Notes: generated by a model from the letters alone, not told the origin. A stretch of DNA of 13,917 nt from Faecalibacterium sp. UBA1360 (GCA_002306375.1 DBRU01000075.1:9186-23102), one strand, 5' to 3'; numbered from the stretch's first letter, positions 1 through 6,794 are shown. A program made the numbers and translations.

Positions 1-498
1 GCCGTCGGCGCGGATGACCGGGTTCATGGCCTGGCCGAACATATAAAAGGGGATGCCCAGCGTGATATAAAAGAAATATTCCCGGGAGCAGCGCAGCGTT
101 TCCTCGTTGACGGTGGCGCCGAACGTGGCCAGGATGGGCGACTGGAACAGCAGGTAGAGCGCGGTCAGCACCACGCCGGAAAGGACGCTGAGCAAAATGG
201 CGTTGCCCACGCTGCGGCGGGCCGTGTCGTCCCGGCCCTGGCCCAGCTGGATGCTGACGAAGGCGCAGCAGCCGTCGCCCACCATAACGGCGATGGCCAG
301 GGCCACCACGGTCAGGGGGAACACCACGGTGTTGGCCGCGTTGCCGTAAGAGCCCAGGTAACTGGCGTTGGCGATGAAGATCTGGTCCACGATGTTGTAC
401 AGGGCCCCCACCAGCAGCGAGATGATGCAGGGCACGGCGTACTGCCGCATCAGCCTGCCCACGGGTTGGGTGCCCAAAAACTGGTTTGTGTTTTCCAT
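1..498 (-). CDS. MATE family efflux transporter (MepA-like), N-terminal part, truncated by window edge
   Basis: An open frame runs 166 codons from ATG at 498 to the window edge without a stop; the rest of the gene lies outside (family length about 440-460 residues). The start MENTNQFLGTQPVGRLMRQY has the LGT-PVG-L signature typical of MepA-like MATE multidrug exporters. It is followed by hydrophobic helices with family motifs: NIVDQIFIAN around residue 35, then GDGCCAFVSIQLGQG and a C-terminal FYMFGQAMNPVIRADG. These proteins are membrane antiporters that expel cationic drugs or metabolites using Na+ or H+. The Shine-Dalgarno (GAAAGGCGG, about 512-520) is rather far from the ATG (about 13 nt), but no nearer start exists in frame. 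The gene is co-directional with the ABC operon upstream but has its own promoter and a hairpin leader. The substrate cannot be read from the sequence. Confidence 0.93.
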   Translation of the reverse strand, partial: MENTNQFLGTQPVGRLMRQYAVPCIISLLVGALYNIVDQIFIANASYLGSYGNAANTVVFPLTVVALAIAVMVGDGCCAFVSIQLGQGRDDTARRSVGNAILLSVLSGVVLTALYLLFQSPILATFGATVNEETLRCSREYFFYITLGIPFYMFGQAMNPVIRADG

Positions 499-522
499 GA
501 AATGTATGTGTCCGCCTTTCTC

Positions 523-580
523 AAAAAAAATAACGTGCGGCCTGCCACGCAACCGGAATTACGCAGCAAGGCCACACGTT
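523..580 (-). terminator. Long terminator-like hairpin with U8 tract in the MATE gene leader
   Basis: Read on the minus strand, arm 580-569 (AACGTGTGGCCT) pairs with 543-532 (AGGCCGCACGTT), 12 pairs including one G-U. The helix continues inwards through GC/GC, a tandem U-G wobble and CGUAA/UUGCG, closed by a UUCCGG loop, with one bulged U. It is followed directly by A and eight U (531-523). This is a strong intrinsic terminator shape. The opposite strand is flanked by a T run too (584-591), so it could work in both directions. It lies downstream of the predicted MATE promoter and upstream of the MATE ribosome site, so it can act as an attenuator as well as ending read-through from the ABC operon. 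No ligand-binding class was recognised. Confidence 0.75.
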
Positions 581-591
581 GTTCTTTTTTT

Positions 592-620
592 AGTATAGCG
601 AAAAGCGGGCGGGATTTCAA
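592..620 (-). promoter_or_regulatory. Predicted sigma-A promoter for the MATE gene
   Basis: Minus strand TTGAAA (620-615), a 17-nt spacer, then TATACT (597-592): close to the housekeeping consensus with ideal spacing. The start of transcription would fall near 585, only about five bases before the hairpin at 580. Because the promoter is upstream of the hairpin, each transcript from it must pass the terminator before reaching the MATE start codon. Confidence 0.65.
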
Positions 621-634
621 AGGCAGTTTTGAAC

Positions 635-671
635 AAAAAACGCCCCCGACTTTCCCCTGTTTTTTTGGGCG
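635..671 (-). terminator. Possible weak terminator of the ABC/YgbA/DUF454 operon
   Basis: On the minus strand CGCCC (671-667) can pair with GGGCG (645-641) across a 21-nt loop, and six T follow (640-635). The stem is only five pairs and the loop is long, so this is tentative; the stronger hairpin at 523-580 may be the real operon end. It lies just after the DUF454 stop codon. Confidence 0.3.
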
Positions 672-699
672 GAGCGCCCGCCGGGGCCGCCGCCGGGGC

Positions 700-1143
700 T
701 CAGGCGGCGCGGTCCGATTCCTTCTGCGGCTCTTTCGGCGTTTCGGCGGCCGGGGGCGCGGGGGGTTCCGCGCAGGTCTTGACGCCGAAGCGGAAATACA
801 GCATGTGGAACGCCCAGACGGCGGCCAGGATGCCGCAGGGCAGGTAGAGCGCCCTGTGCAGCATGAGCAAAAACCCGAAGCCCATCAGCGCGGTGACCGT
901 GGCCATGACCCGGCGCTTGGCCGGGCGGGTCATGCCGCGGCCCTGGACGTAGCTTTCCAGGTTGTGCTTGTACAGCCGGGTGCCGACGAACCAGCGGTGC
1001 AGGCGCGGGGAGCTGCGGGCAAAGCCGAAGGCCGCCAGCAGCAGAAAGGGGAAGGCGGGCAGCATGGGCAGCACGGCCCCCACGGCGCCCAGCGCCAGCC
1101 CCGCGCAGCCCAGCGCCAGCCACAGGATCTTGGATATCTTCAT
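700..1143 (-). CDS. DUF454 (YbaN) family small membrane protein
   Basis: A protein of 147 residues. The N-terminus has the family hallmark: a hydrophobic helix, then GAVGAVLPMLPAFPFLLLAA around residues 20-38, followed by FGFARSSPRLHRWF (the G-LP-lPt-PFll-A and FarsSprlh-Wl pattern of DUF454/YbaN). Two further hydrophobic stretches (about 80-98 and 100-118) give about three to four membrane segments, and the tail is charged and proline-rich. The start ATG at 1143 overlaps the stop of the YgbA-like gene (ATGA), so it is translated as the last gene of the operon. A longer in-frame extension upstream is only the overlap with the previous gene. The biochemical role of DUF454 is not established; homologues often sit in iron or heme uptake neighbourhoods, which fits the operator-like sites of this operon. 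Confidence 0.88.
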   Translation of the reverse strand: MKISKILWLALGCAGLALGAVGAVLPMLPAFPFLLLAAFGFARSSPRLHRWFVGTRLYKHNLESYVQGRGMTRPAKRRVMATVTALMGFGFLLMLHRALYLPCGILAAVWAFHMLYFRFGVKTCAEPPAPPAAETPKEPQKESDRAA

Positions 1144-1481
1144 GGGGAATCCTCCAATCGTTTTTTCTCCCGGCGGCTTTCCCAAAGATGGCGTACAGCC
1201 AGCACCGGGTGGTACAGCAGCATGCGCGGCCCGGCAAAGCGCATCACGGCCCGGATCTGTTCGCGCATATCCGCCCGGTAACAGTGGACCTTGCAGTTGG
1301 AGCAAAAGGTCTTGGTCTGCATGAACGGGCAGTGGTCGCTGCGGGCGGCGGCATAATCGGCCAGGGCCTGGCACCGGGGGCACAGCGCCCCGCGGGCGCC
1401 GTGGTGTTTGCGGCAGTACAGGCGGATCATCAGTTCGACCACCTGCTTTTCCCGCCGGCGCTTGTCCTCAACGCTGTTCAT
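1140..1481 (-). CDS. YgbA-like 'nitrous oxide-stimulated promoter' family protein, cysteine-rich
   Basis: A protein of 113 residues, highly basic at the N-terminus and C-terminus. It carries six conserved-looking cysteines: C34-x2-C37, C51 (preceded by H50), C60-x2-C63 and C67 (preceded by H66), plus C23. The order KRRREKQVV-ELMIRLYCRKHH, CPRC, HCPF, TFCSNCKVHCY and RYAGPRML-like RFAGPRMLLYHPVLAVRHL is that of the YgbA_NO family (Pfam 'nitrous oxide-stimulated promoter'). E. coli ygbA is known to be NsrR-regulated and linked to nitric oxide stress and iron; the molecular activity is unknown. The cysteines suggest a zinc or iron-sulfur site (inference). It overlaps both neighbours by ATGA, so its synthesis is coupled to the ABC genes upstream and DUF454 downstream. 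Confidence 0.87.
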   Translation of the reverse strand: MNSVEDKRRREKQVVELMIRLYCRKHHGARGALCPRCQALADYAAARSDHCPFMQTKTFCSNCKVHCYRADMREQIRAVMRFAGPRMLLYHPVLAVRHLWESRREKKRLEDSP

Positions 1482-3160
1482 GCACAACACCCCCCCTGCA
1501 TGCGGTAGACGCGGTCGGCGATGGCCATGGTGGACTCCCGGTGGGAGACCAGCAGGATGCACCTGTCCCGCTTTTGCTCTTTGAGGGCGCGCAGAATGAT
1601 GCCCTCGTTGATGCTGTCCACATTGCTGGTGGGCTCGTCCAGCAGGATCACGCCGCTGCCCCGCAAAAACGCCCGGGCCAGGCCGATGCGCTGCTTTTCC
1701 CCCGTCGAAAGATTGTCCCCCAGCGCGCCCACCCGGCTTTGGTAGCCGTCGGGCAGGGTCAGGATCAGGTCGTGGATCGACGCCATGCGGCAGGCGTCCT
1801 CGATCTGCTGCCGCGTGGCGTCCGGCCTGGCGATGCGCAGGTTTTCCTCAATGGTCTCGTCGAACAGATAGGTGGTCTGGCTGACCATCGTGACCTGTTC
1901 CAGCAAACTGCCCGTGTCGATATCGTCGATGTCGACGCCGTTGTAGGCGATGGTCCCGCCGTCCTTTTGCCAAAAGCGCAGCAGCAGCTTGAGCAGCGTG
2001 GACTTGCCGCAGCCGGACGGCCCCACGATGCCCACGATCTCGCCCCGGCGCGCCCGCAGCGAAACACCGTCCAATACCGGGGCCTCCCCCTCATACCCGA
2101 AGCGCAGGTCCTGCACCTGCAGCGTCTGTACCGGCGTCAGCGTCCGGCCGTTTTCCACCGGGCGCAGGGCGGGGGACTCGGCCAGCAGGTCCAGCACCCG
2201 GTCCCCGGCGGCGAAGGTCTGGGTCAGGTTGCCCGGCAGCGCCGACACGGCCAGCACCGGCCCGAAGGACCCGAACACGGCCGTCACCCCCAGGATCATG
2301 CGCCCCGGGCTCAGCTGCCCCTGCGCCGTCAGCGCGATGCCCGCCGCCAGGCTCAGCGCCAGAAACAGCGAGACCAGCAGCTCGGTCCCGGCGGCGGCGC
2401 GGGCGGTCTCGTGCTTCAGCGTTCTGGTCTGGGCCAGCAGCTCGCCGGAACGGCGGCGCACCTCGGCCCGGCGCCGTTCACCGGCGTTGTGCAGCACAAT
2501 GTCCCGGATGCCGCGGATGCTGTCCAGAAAATAGGCGTTGAAGTCGGAAAAAGCGGCGCGGTAACGCACCCCGGCGGGCCGGAGCCGGGCCGAGGCCCGC
2601 AGCGGCGCCAGGATGCCCACGACCACATACCCGGCCACGGCGCACAGCGCCAGCCAGGGCCCAGCCACCCGCCACACAAAGGCCGCCACGATGCCGGACA
2701 CCAGCACGGCGATGCAGATGGGGGAGATCGTATGGGCGTAAAACACCTCCAGCGTTTCGATGTCGGCGGTGATCATGGCGATGATGGCCCCTTTTTGCCG
2801 TCCCTCCAGCTTGGCGGGGCAAAGCCGGCGCAAAGCGCCGAAGATCTTGTCCCGCAATACGGCCAGCAGCCGGAAGGCGATGTAGTGGTTGGTGTACTGC
2901 TCGACATAGCGCAGCAGGCCCCGGGCCGCGCCGCAGCCCACGGCCAGGGCGGCCAGGGCGGCGTAGGACAGGGGGATCGGCTCGCCCAAAGCCTTGGCGA
3001 TGCCCGCGGCGCCGCACACGGTCACCCCCATGGCGCACAAAAATCCCGCCGTGCCGTTGAGCACCGCCAGCACCATCACGGCGCTGAGCCTGCCCAGCAG
3101 CAGGATCAGCCGCGCCATGATCCGGGCGCCGCTGCGGCGGGTGGTCTGTTGTCTGTTCAT
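1478..3160 (-). CDS. ABC transporter half-molecule, exporter-fold permease fused to ATPase (CydC-like second subunit)
   Basis: A protein of 560 residues. The transmembrane domain (about 15-310) has helices near 20-52, 62-80, 143-185 and 262-310; the ATPase domain spans about 345-560. ATPase motifs: Walker A GPSGCGKST (380-388), Q-loop VSQTTYLF with Q428, signature LSTGE (484-488) in place of LSGGQ, Walker B VILLDEP (504-510, D508, E509) and H-loop H540. It ends shortly after the H-loop region in a Gly-Cys-Cys-Ala tail. It belongs with its upstream partner, overlapping it by ATGA, so the pair should form a heterodimer of the CydDC/YbtPQ-like exporter-fold class. Its altered signature would face the partner's Walker A and make one degenerate ATP site. 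The substrate is unknown: thiol export, heme-related traffic and siderophore import are all known in this fold. Confidence 0.9.
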   Translation of the reverse strand: MNRQQTTRRSGARIMARLILLLGRLSAVMVLAVLNGTAGFLCAMGVTVCGAAGIAKALGEPIPLSYAALAALAVGCGAARGLLRYVEQYTNHYIAFRLLAVLRDKIFGALRRLCPAKLEGRQKGAIIAMITADIETLEVFYAHTISPICIAVLVSGIVAAFVWRVAGPWLALCAVAGYVVVGILAPLRASARLRPAGVRYRAAFSDFNAYFLDSIRGIRDIVLHNAGERRRAEVRRRSGELLAQTRTLKHETARAAAGTELLVSLFLALSLAAGIALTAQGQLSPGRMILGVTAVFGSFGPVLAVSALPGNLTQTFAAGDRVLDLLAESPALRPVENGRTLTPVQTLQVQDLRFGYEGEAPVLDGVSLRARRGEIVGIVGPSGCGKSTLLKLLLRFWQKDGGTIAYNGVDIDDIDTGSLLEQVTMVSQTTYLFDETIEENLRIARPDATRQQIEDACRMASIHDLILTLPDGYQSRVGALGDNLSTGEKQRIGLARAFLRGSGVILLDEPTSNVDSINEGIILRALKEQKRDRCILLVSHRESTMAIADRVYRMQGGCCA

Positions 3161-4890
3161 GCGGTTTCCTCCCGATAGCCTTCTTCCAGCTGTTTTTGCG
3201 CTTCGAACAGGGCCGCGTACCCGCCGCCCAGGCGCAGCAGTTCGGCGTGGGCGCCCTGCTCCGCCACCCGGCCCGCTTCCAGATAGTAGATGCGGTCGGC
3301 CGGCACCACGTTGGCCAGCCGGTGCGAGATCAGGATGACCGACTTGCGCCGGGCCAGGGCGCGGATCTCTTGCAGGATGACGGTCTCGCTCTCGATGTCG
3401 ATGTTGCTGGTGGCCTCGTCAAAAATATAGATGTCCTTGTCCGCCGCCAGGTTGACGGCCAGCGCCAGGCGCTGACGCTGCCCGCCCGAAAGGTTGGCCG
3501 CCTCCTCGGTGATGAGCTCGTCCAGCCCGCCGCGGCCGCGCACAAACGCCGCCAGGTCCACCCGCTCCAGCGCCTGCCAGATCTGGGCTTCGGTCACGTC
3601 GGGGCGCGCCAGCAAAAAGTTCTGCCGCACCGTGGTGTTGAACAGGTAGGTGTTGTAGCTGACCACGGCGATGCGGGCATAGTACGCCTCGCGGGAAAGC
3701 TGCTGCAGGGGCGCCGCCCCCAGGGTCACCCGCCCGGCGTCGGGCCGCAGCGCGCCGAGCAGCAGCCCCACCACCGTGGACTTGCCGCAGCCGGACGCCC
3801 CCACGATGGCGCACAGGCCGGTCTCGGGAAAGACCATCCGGGCGTCGCGCAAGACCTCCCGCGTGCCGTCGTAGGAAAAATCCACCCCTTCCAGCCGCAG
3901 TTCCCCGCCCTGGGGGACCTTGTCGCCCCAGACGAGGTCGGGCTGTTCCAGCAGTGAGAGGATCTTGCCGCCCGAGCTGACGCCGTTCATCGCCACATGG
4001 AAGGCCGACCCGAACGCCCGCAGCGGCAGGAAGAACTCCACCGCCACCAGCATGAGAAACAGCGCCGCAAAGGGCGAAAGCCCCCGCTGCACAACGCCCT
4101 GCAGCGCCAGCGCGACGCCCGCCCCCGCGCCGCCGTAGGCCACCAGGTCCATGATCGTGGCGCTGGCCAGCTGCATGACCAGCACCTTCATGGTGATCCT
4201 GCGAAAATCCTCCCCGGCGGCGTTCATCCGCCGGTGGCGGGCCGCGTCGGCCTGAAAGATCTTCAGCTCCCGCAGCCCCTGCACGCTGTCCAGAAAAGCG
4301 TCGCCCATGGAGGTGTATTTGCCCCAGTATTTGCCAAAGATCCCCTTGGCGTAGCGGGACACCGCCACGATGGACAGGGGGATCAGCGGCACGCAGCACA
4401 GCAGCACCGCCGCCACCCGCCAGTCGATCCACACGGTCACGGCAAACAGCGCCAGCGGCGCGAGCATGGCGTAGAAAAACTGCGGCAGATAGGCTGAATA
4501 GTACAGGTCCAGCTGCTCCACCCCTTCCACGGCCACCTGGGTCAGCCCCGCCATGCTCATGCCGTCGGCGCCGCGCGCGCCCAGGCGCACGATCTTGTCG
4601 TACACCTTTTCCCGCAGGTCCTGCTTGGCTTTGCGCCCCAAAAGGTCCCGCAGGTCGCCGGCCTTGCGCGCGGCCAGATACCGCGCCGCCATGGCGGCTA
4701 GCGCCGCCGCGGCCAGGCCGGCCAGGGCGGCAGCGTCGGGGCCGCCCGCCTGCACGGCCAGGAAAATGGCCCGGCACAGGCAGGCCGTGACGGTCAGGCT
4801 GGCGGCCAGGCCGGCCAGCTGCAGCGCCACGCAAAAGAAAATGTACCGGCGGTTTTCGCCCAGCAGGCGAAACAGGCGTTTGTCGATCAT
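3157..4890 (-). CDS. ABC transporter half-molecule, exporter-fold permease fused to ATPase (CydD-like first subunit)
   Basis: A protein of 577 residues. The transmembrane domain covers about 15-305, with the CydD-like stretch GLTQVAVEGVEQLDLYYSAY (115-134) and QGLRELKIFQAD (204-215); the ATPase covers about 330-570. Motifs: Walker A GASGCGKST (364-372), signature LSGGQ (467-471), Walker B IYIFDEA (487-493, D491, E492) and H-loop H523. The Q-loop reads VVSYNTYLF, with Tyr412 where Gln is usual. The start ATG at 4890 is supported by AAGGAG about nine bases upstream. It is the first gene of the operon, 78 nt downstream of the predicted transcription start, behind two palindromic operators. The intact signature here pairs with the partner's complete Walker A/B/Q-loop, so the heterodimer should have one consensus ATP site. 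Energy-driven transport across the cytoplasmic membrane is secure; cargo and direction are not. Confidence 0.91.
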   Translation of the reverse strand: MIDKRLFRLLGENRRYIFFCVALQLAGLAASLTVTACLCRAIFLAVQAGGPDAAALAGLAAAALAAMAARYLAARKAGDLRDLLGRKAKQDLREKVYDKIVRLGARGADGMSMAGLTQVAVEGVEQLDLYYSAYLPQFFYAMLAPLALFAVTVWIDWRVAAVLLCCVPLIPLSIVAVSRYAKGIFGKYWGKYTSMGDAFLDSVQGLRELKIFQADAARHRRMNAAGEDFRRITMKVLVMQLASATIMDLVAYGGAGAGVALALQGVVQRGLSPFAALFLMLVAVEFFLPLRAFGSAFHVAMNGVSSGGKILSLLEQPDLVWGDKVPQGGELRLEGVDFSYDGTREVLRDARMVFPETGLCAIVGASGCGKSTVVGLLLGALRPDAGRVTLGAAPLQQLSREAYYARIAVVSYNTYLFNTTVRQNFLLARPDVTEAQIWQALERVDLAAFVRGRGGLDELITEEAANLSGGQRQRLALAVNLAADKDIYIFDEATSNIDIESETVILQEIRALARRKSVILISHRLANVVPADRIYYLEAGRVAEQGAHAELLRLGGGYAALFEAQKQLEEGYREETA

Positions 4891-4909
4891 AGGGTCCGCT
4901 CCTTCTTGC

Positions 4910-4925
4910 GTTAGCGGTGGCTAAC
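4910..4925. promoter_or_regulatory. Operator-like perfect palindrome, copy 1 (ABC operon leader)
   Basis: GTTAGC-GGTG-GCTAAC: perfect 6-bp arms around a four-base centre. The same unit recurs at 4951-4966 in opposite orientation (centre CACC). The TTAG/CTAA half-sites resemble those of DtxR/IdeR-type metal-dependent repressors (inference). It sits in the 5' untranslated region, between the predicted transcription start and the ribosome binding site at about 4900-4905. Confidence 0.7.
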
Positions 4926-4950
4926 TCTTAGCCCAAAAAAACGCGGCGGA

Positions 4951-4966
4951 ATTAGTCACCGCTAAC
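4951..4966. promoter_or_regulatory. Operator-like palindrome, copy 2 (at the ABC operon transcription start)
   Basis: ATTAGT-CACC-GCTAAC: the central TTAG/CTAA dyad is intact and the whole 16-mer matches the reverse complement of copy 1 except at two positions. It begins about two bases downstream of the predicted transcription start. Its centre is 41 bp from the centre of copy 1, about four helical turns, so two repressor dimers would lie on the same DNA face. Confidence 0.7.
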
Positions 4967-4975
4967 TGATTGTAT

Positions 4976-5004
4976 ACTATACCGCATCTTTGCGCAAAAG
5001 TCAA
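4976..5004 (-). promoter_or_regulatory. Predicted sigma-A promoter of the ABC/YgbA/DUF454 operon
   Basis: Minus strand TTGACT (5004-4999), a spacer of exactly 17 nt, then TATAGT (4981-4976). This is close to consensus, so the promoter should be strong when not repressed. The expected start is near 4969, directly against operator copy 2, which is the geometry of a repressible promoter. Confidence 0.72.
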
Positions 5005-5045
5005 TGCCCCCCGCGCCAAGGGCGGGCGGGAAGAACAGGGACTTT

Positions 5046-5113
5046 GCGGGGGGGCAGGCTCGGCACAAAAACGATAAAATCAGGATAGATTAGTTATAAC
5101 CCTGCCCCGCCGC
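5046..5113. repeat. Inverted repeat flanking an AT-rich stretch upstream of the lipoprotein gene
   Basis: GCGGGGGGGCAGG (5046-5058) and CCTGCCCCGCCGC (5101-5113) are reverse complements at 12 of 13 positions. The 42 bases between are conspicuously AT-rich. The repeat lies immediately upstream of the candidate -10 element of the importer operon and could mark a regulator site. Neither strand has a T run after it, so it is not a terminator. Chance pairing of GC-rich sequence is possible. Confidence 0.4.
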
Positions 5114-5116
5114 AGA

Positions 5117-5125
5117 TGCTATGAT
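5117..5125 (+). promoter_or_regulatory. Candidate extended -10 element for the importer operon
   Basis: TGCTATGAT fits an extended -10 (TGnTATnaT), 39 bases before the ATG. No convincing -35 hexamer is found at the right distance, which would suit a promoter that needs an activator such as the AraC-type regulator encoded at the end of this operon. Confidence 0.4.
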
Positions 5126-5163
5126 AATGGCAGAAGAACCCTTAAAAACAAGGAGGAGAAATT

Positions 5164-6699
5164 ATGAGAGCAAAACGAATCCTGAGCGGCGCTTTGTCTG
5201 CGGCCATGCTGGCGGGCCTGCTGGCCGGCTGCGGCAGCACGGCTTCCGACAGCGGCAGCACCGCCGCCACCGGCGACACCGCCACGTCGGGGGACACCAC
5301 CTCCACCGAAGAGCCCTATGAGGTCCACATGTGGTTCGCCCTGCCCAGCGTATCGGTGAACACCGACCAGATCGAGCGCATCGAGGCCAAGATCAACGAG
5401 TACACCCTGCGCGATCTGAACATGACCCTGGACCTGACCATCACGCCCATGGCCTCCTACGATGAGCAGGTGCAGCTGGAACTGAGCTCCGGCAGCGAGG
5501 ATGTGGACCTGTTCATGACCCATTTCGGCTACGGCTCCACCTGGGTCAGCCAGGGCTATGTGACCGACCTGACCGACCTTTTGCAGGAATACGGCCAGGA
5601 CATCCTGAGCAGCTACTCCAGCGAGGAGCTGGCCACGGTCTGCCGGGTGGGCGATGTCATCTTCGGCGTGCCCGTCCACAAAGAGATCTCCCAGCAGCCC
5701 ACGATCTTCTTCCGCACCGACATCCTGGAAAAGCACAACATCGATGTGAGCAACCTCAAGACCCTTGAGGACATCGACGCCTTGTACACCCAGGTGGCCG
5801 AGCTGGAGCCCGGCATGTGGATGCTGGCGGCCAGCGGCCTGACCAACCTGAACCCCGTGGACATGGTGGACAGCGGCATGGGCGTCTTTGCGCTGATCGA
5901 CCCGGCCAACAGCACCGAAGTGGTCAACTACATGGCCACCGACGCGGTGCGCGAATGGTGCGAGTACAACCGCGAGTGGTTCAACAAGGGCTGGATCAAT
6001 CCGGGCGCCGCCTCCGACACCGAGCCCGTCTACACCTACATCAAGTCCGGCCAGGCCTTCTCCTTCTTCTCCAGCAGCGGCCATCCCCTGTCTGAATCCG
6101 ACCAGGAGAACAACTGCGGCGGCGTGGACCTGACCATGGTCCAGCTGGGCGACGCCATCGCCACCACCAGCAGCGCCTGCGTGTACTGCTACGCCATCTC
6201 TTCCGCCTCCCGCGATGCGGCCAAGGCCATGCAGATGCTCAACTACATCAACAGCAGCACCGAAGTCATGAACCTGCTGAACTGGGGCATTGAGGGCGAG
6301 GACTATGTGGTGACCGAAGACGGCACCCTGGACTACCCCGAAGGCCTGGACGCCACCACCGTGGGCTACCACCTGGGCGCCGGCTGGGCCCTGCCCAACC
6401 AGTTCGTCTGCACGCCCTGGGTCACCGACGGCCCCGACATCTACGAAAAGATGATCGAGTACAACAACAACTCCATCGCTTCGCTGGCGCTGGGCTTCAA
6501 CCTGGACTTTACCCCCATTTTCAACCAGATCTCCGAACTGTATCAGATCAAGACCAAGTACAGCAAGGCGCTGTCCACCGGCGCCGTTGATCCCGACGAA
6601 TATCTGGATCTGATGCTCTCCGAAATGGAGGCGGCCGGCGCGGCCGAGGTCCAGGCCGAGATCCAGAGACAGCTTGACGAATGGCTGGCGCAGCAGTGA
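5164..6699 (+). CDS. Extracellular solute-binding lipoprotein, family 1 with DUF3502 C-terminus (LplA/YtcQ-like)
   Basis: A protein of 511 residues. The N-terminus is a lipoprotein signal: MRAKR, a hydrophobic core, then lipobox LLAGC with the lipid-bearing Cys23. A Ser/Thr/Gly/Asp-rich linker follows (about 24-50), and the binding domain starts with YEVHMWFALP. DUF3502 hallmarks are clear: LLNWGIEGEDY (371-381), GWALPNQF (407-414), GFNLDFTPIFNQIS (444-457) and the end TGAVDPDEYLDLMLSEMEAAG...IQRQLDEW. It captures an oligosaccharide-type ligand at the outer membrane face and passes it to the two permeases downstream. The start is set by AAGGAGGAG seven bases before the ATG. It is the first gene of a plus-strand operon and is followed by a strong terminator before the permeases. 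Ligand unknown; the LplA/YtcQ group often binds plant or host glycan fragments. Confidence 0.95.
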   Translation: MRAKRILSGALSAAMLAGLLAGCGSTASDSGSTAATGDTATSGDTTSTEEPYEVHMWFALPSVSVNTDQIERIEAKINEYTLRDLNMTLDLTITPMASYDEQVQLELSSGSEDVDLFMTHFGYGSTWVSQGYVTDLTDLLQEYGQDILSSYSSEELATVCRVGDVIFGVPVHKEISQQPTIFFRTDILEKHNIDVSNLKTLEDIDALYTQVAELEPGMWMLAASGLTNLNPVDMVDSGMGVFALIDPANSTEVVNYMATDAVREWCEYNREWFNKGWINPGAASDTEPVYTYIKSGQAFSFFSSSGHPLSESDQENNCGGVDLTMVQLGDAIATTSSACVYCYAISSASRDAAKAMQMLNYINSSTEVMNLLNWGIEGEDYVVTEDGTLDYPEGLDATTVGYHLGAGWALPNQFVCTPWVTDGPDIYEKMIEYNNNSIASLALGFNLDFTPIFNQISELYQIKTKYSKALSTGAVDPDEYLDLMLSEMEAAGAAEVQAEIQRQLDEWLAQQ

Positions 6700-6752
6700 G
6701 CGACTGCCGGTAACACACCGTAACGCTGCTCCGGCACCATCCCCGGCTTCAA

Positions 6753-6794
6753 GGGCGGCGCGGCGGAATTTCTGCCGCGCCGCCCTCCTTTTTT
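6753..6794 (+). terminator. Strong intrinsic terminator between binding-protein and permease genes
   Basis: GGGCGGCGCGGC (6753-6764) and GCCGCGCCGCCC (6774-6785) form a perfect 12-bp GC stem with a nine-base loop, followed by TCC and six T. No second promoter is evident before the permease gene, so some transcripts must read through. The hairpin would also protect the 3' end of the lipoprotein mRNA, raising its level over the permeases. Confidence 0.88.

Noticed and set aside
499..620. Firm assignment of a guanidine-IV riboswitch to the MATE leader
   Set aside because: The gene context fits but I could not verify the conserved loops, and the predicted transcript start leaves almost no room before the terminator helix. 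Kept as a hypothesis only.
1541..3178. Long plus-strand open frame (545 codons) opposite the second ABC subunit
   Set aside because: Its product is rich in Gln, His, Arg, Gly and Pro with no domain; it is an antisense shadow of the GC-rich ABC gene, whose motifs are unmistakable.
5119..6372. Minus-strand open frame of 417 codons opposite the lipoprotein gene
   Set aside because: Composition (His, Gly, Val, Gln rich) is typical of a frame shadow; the plus strand encodes a complete lipoprotein.
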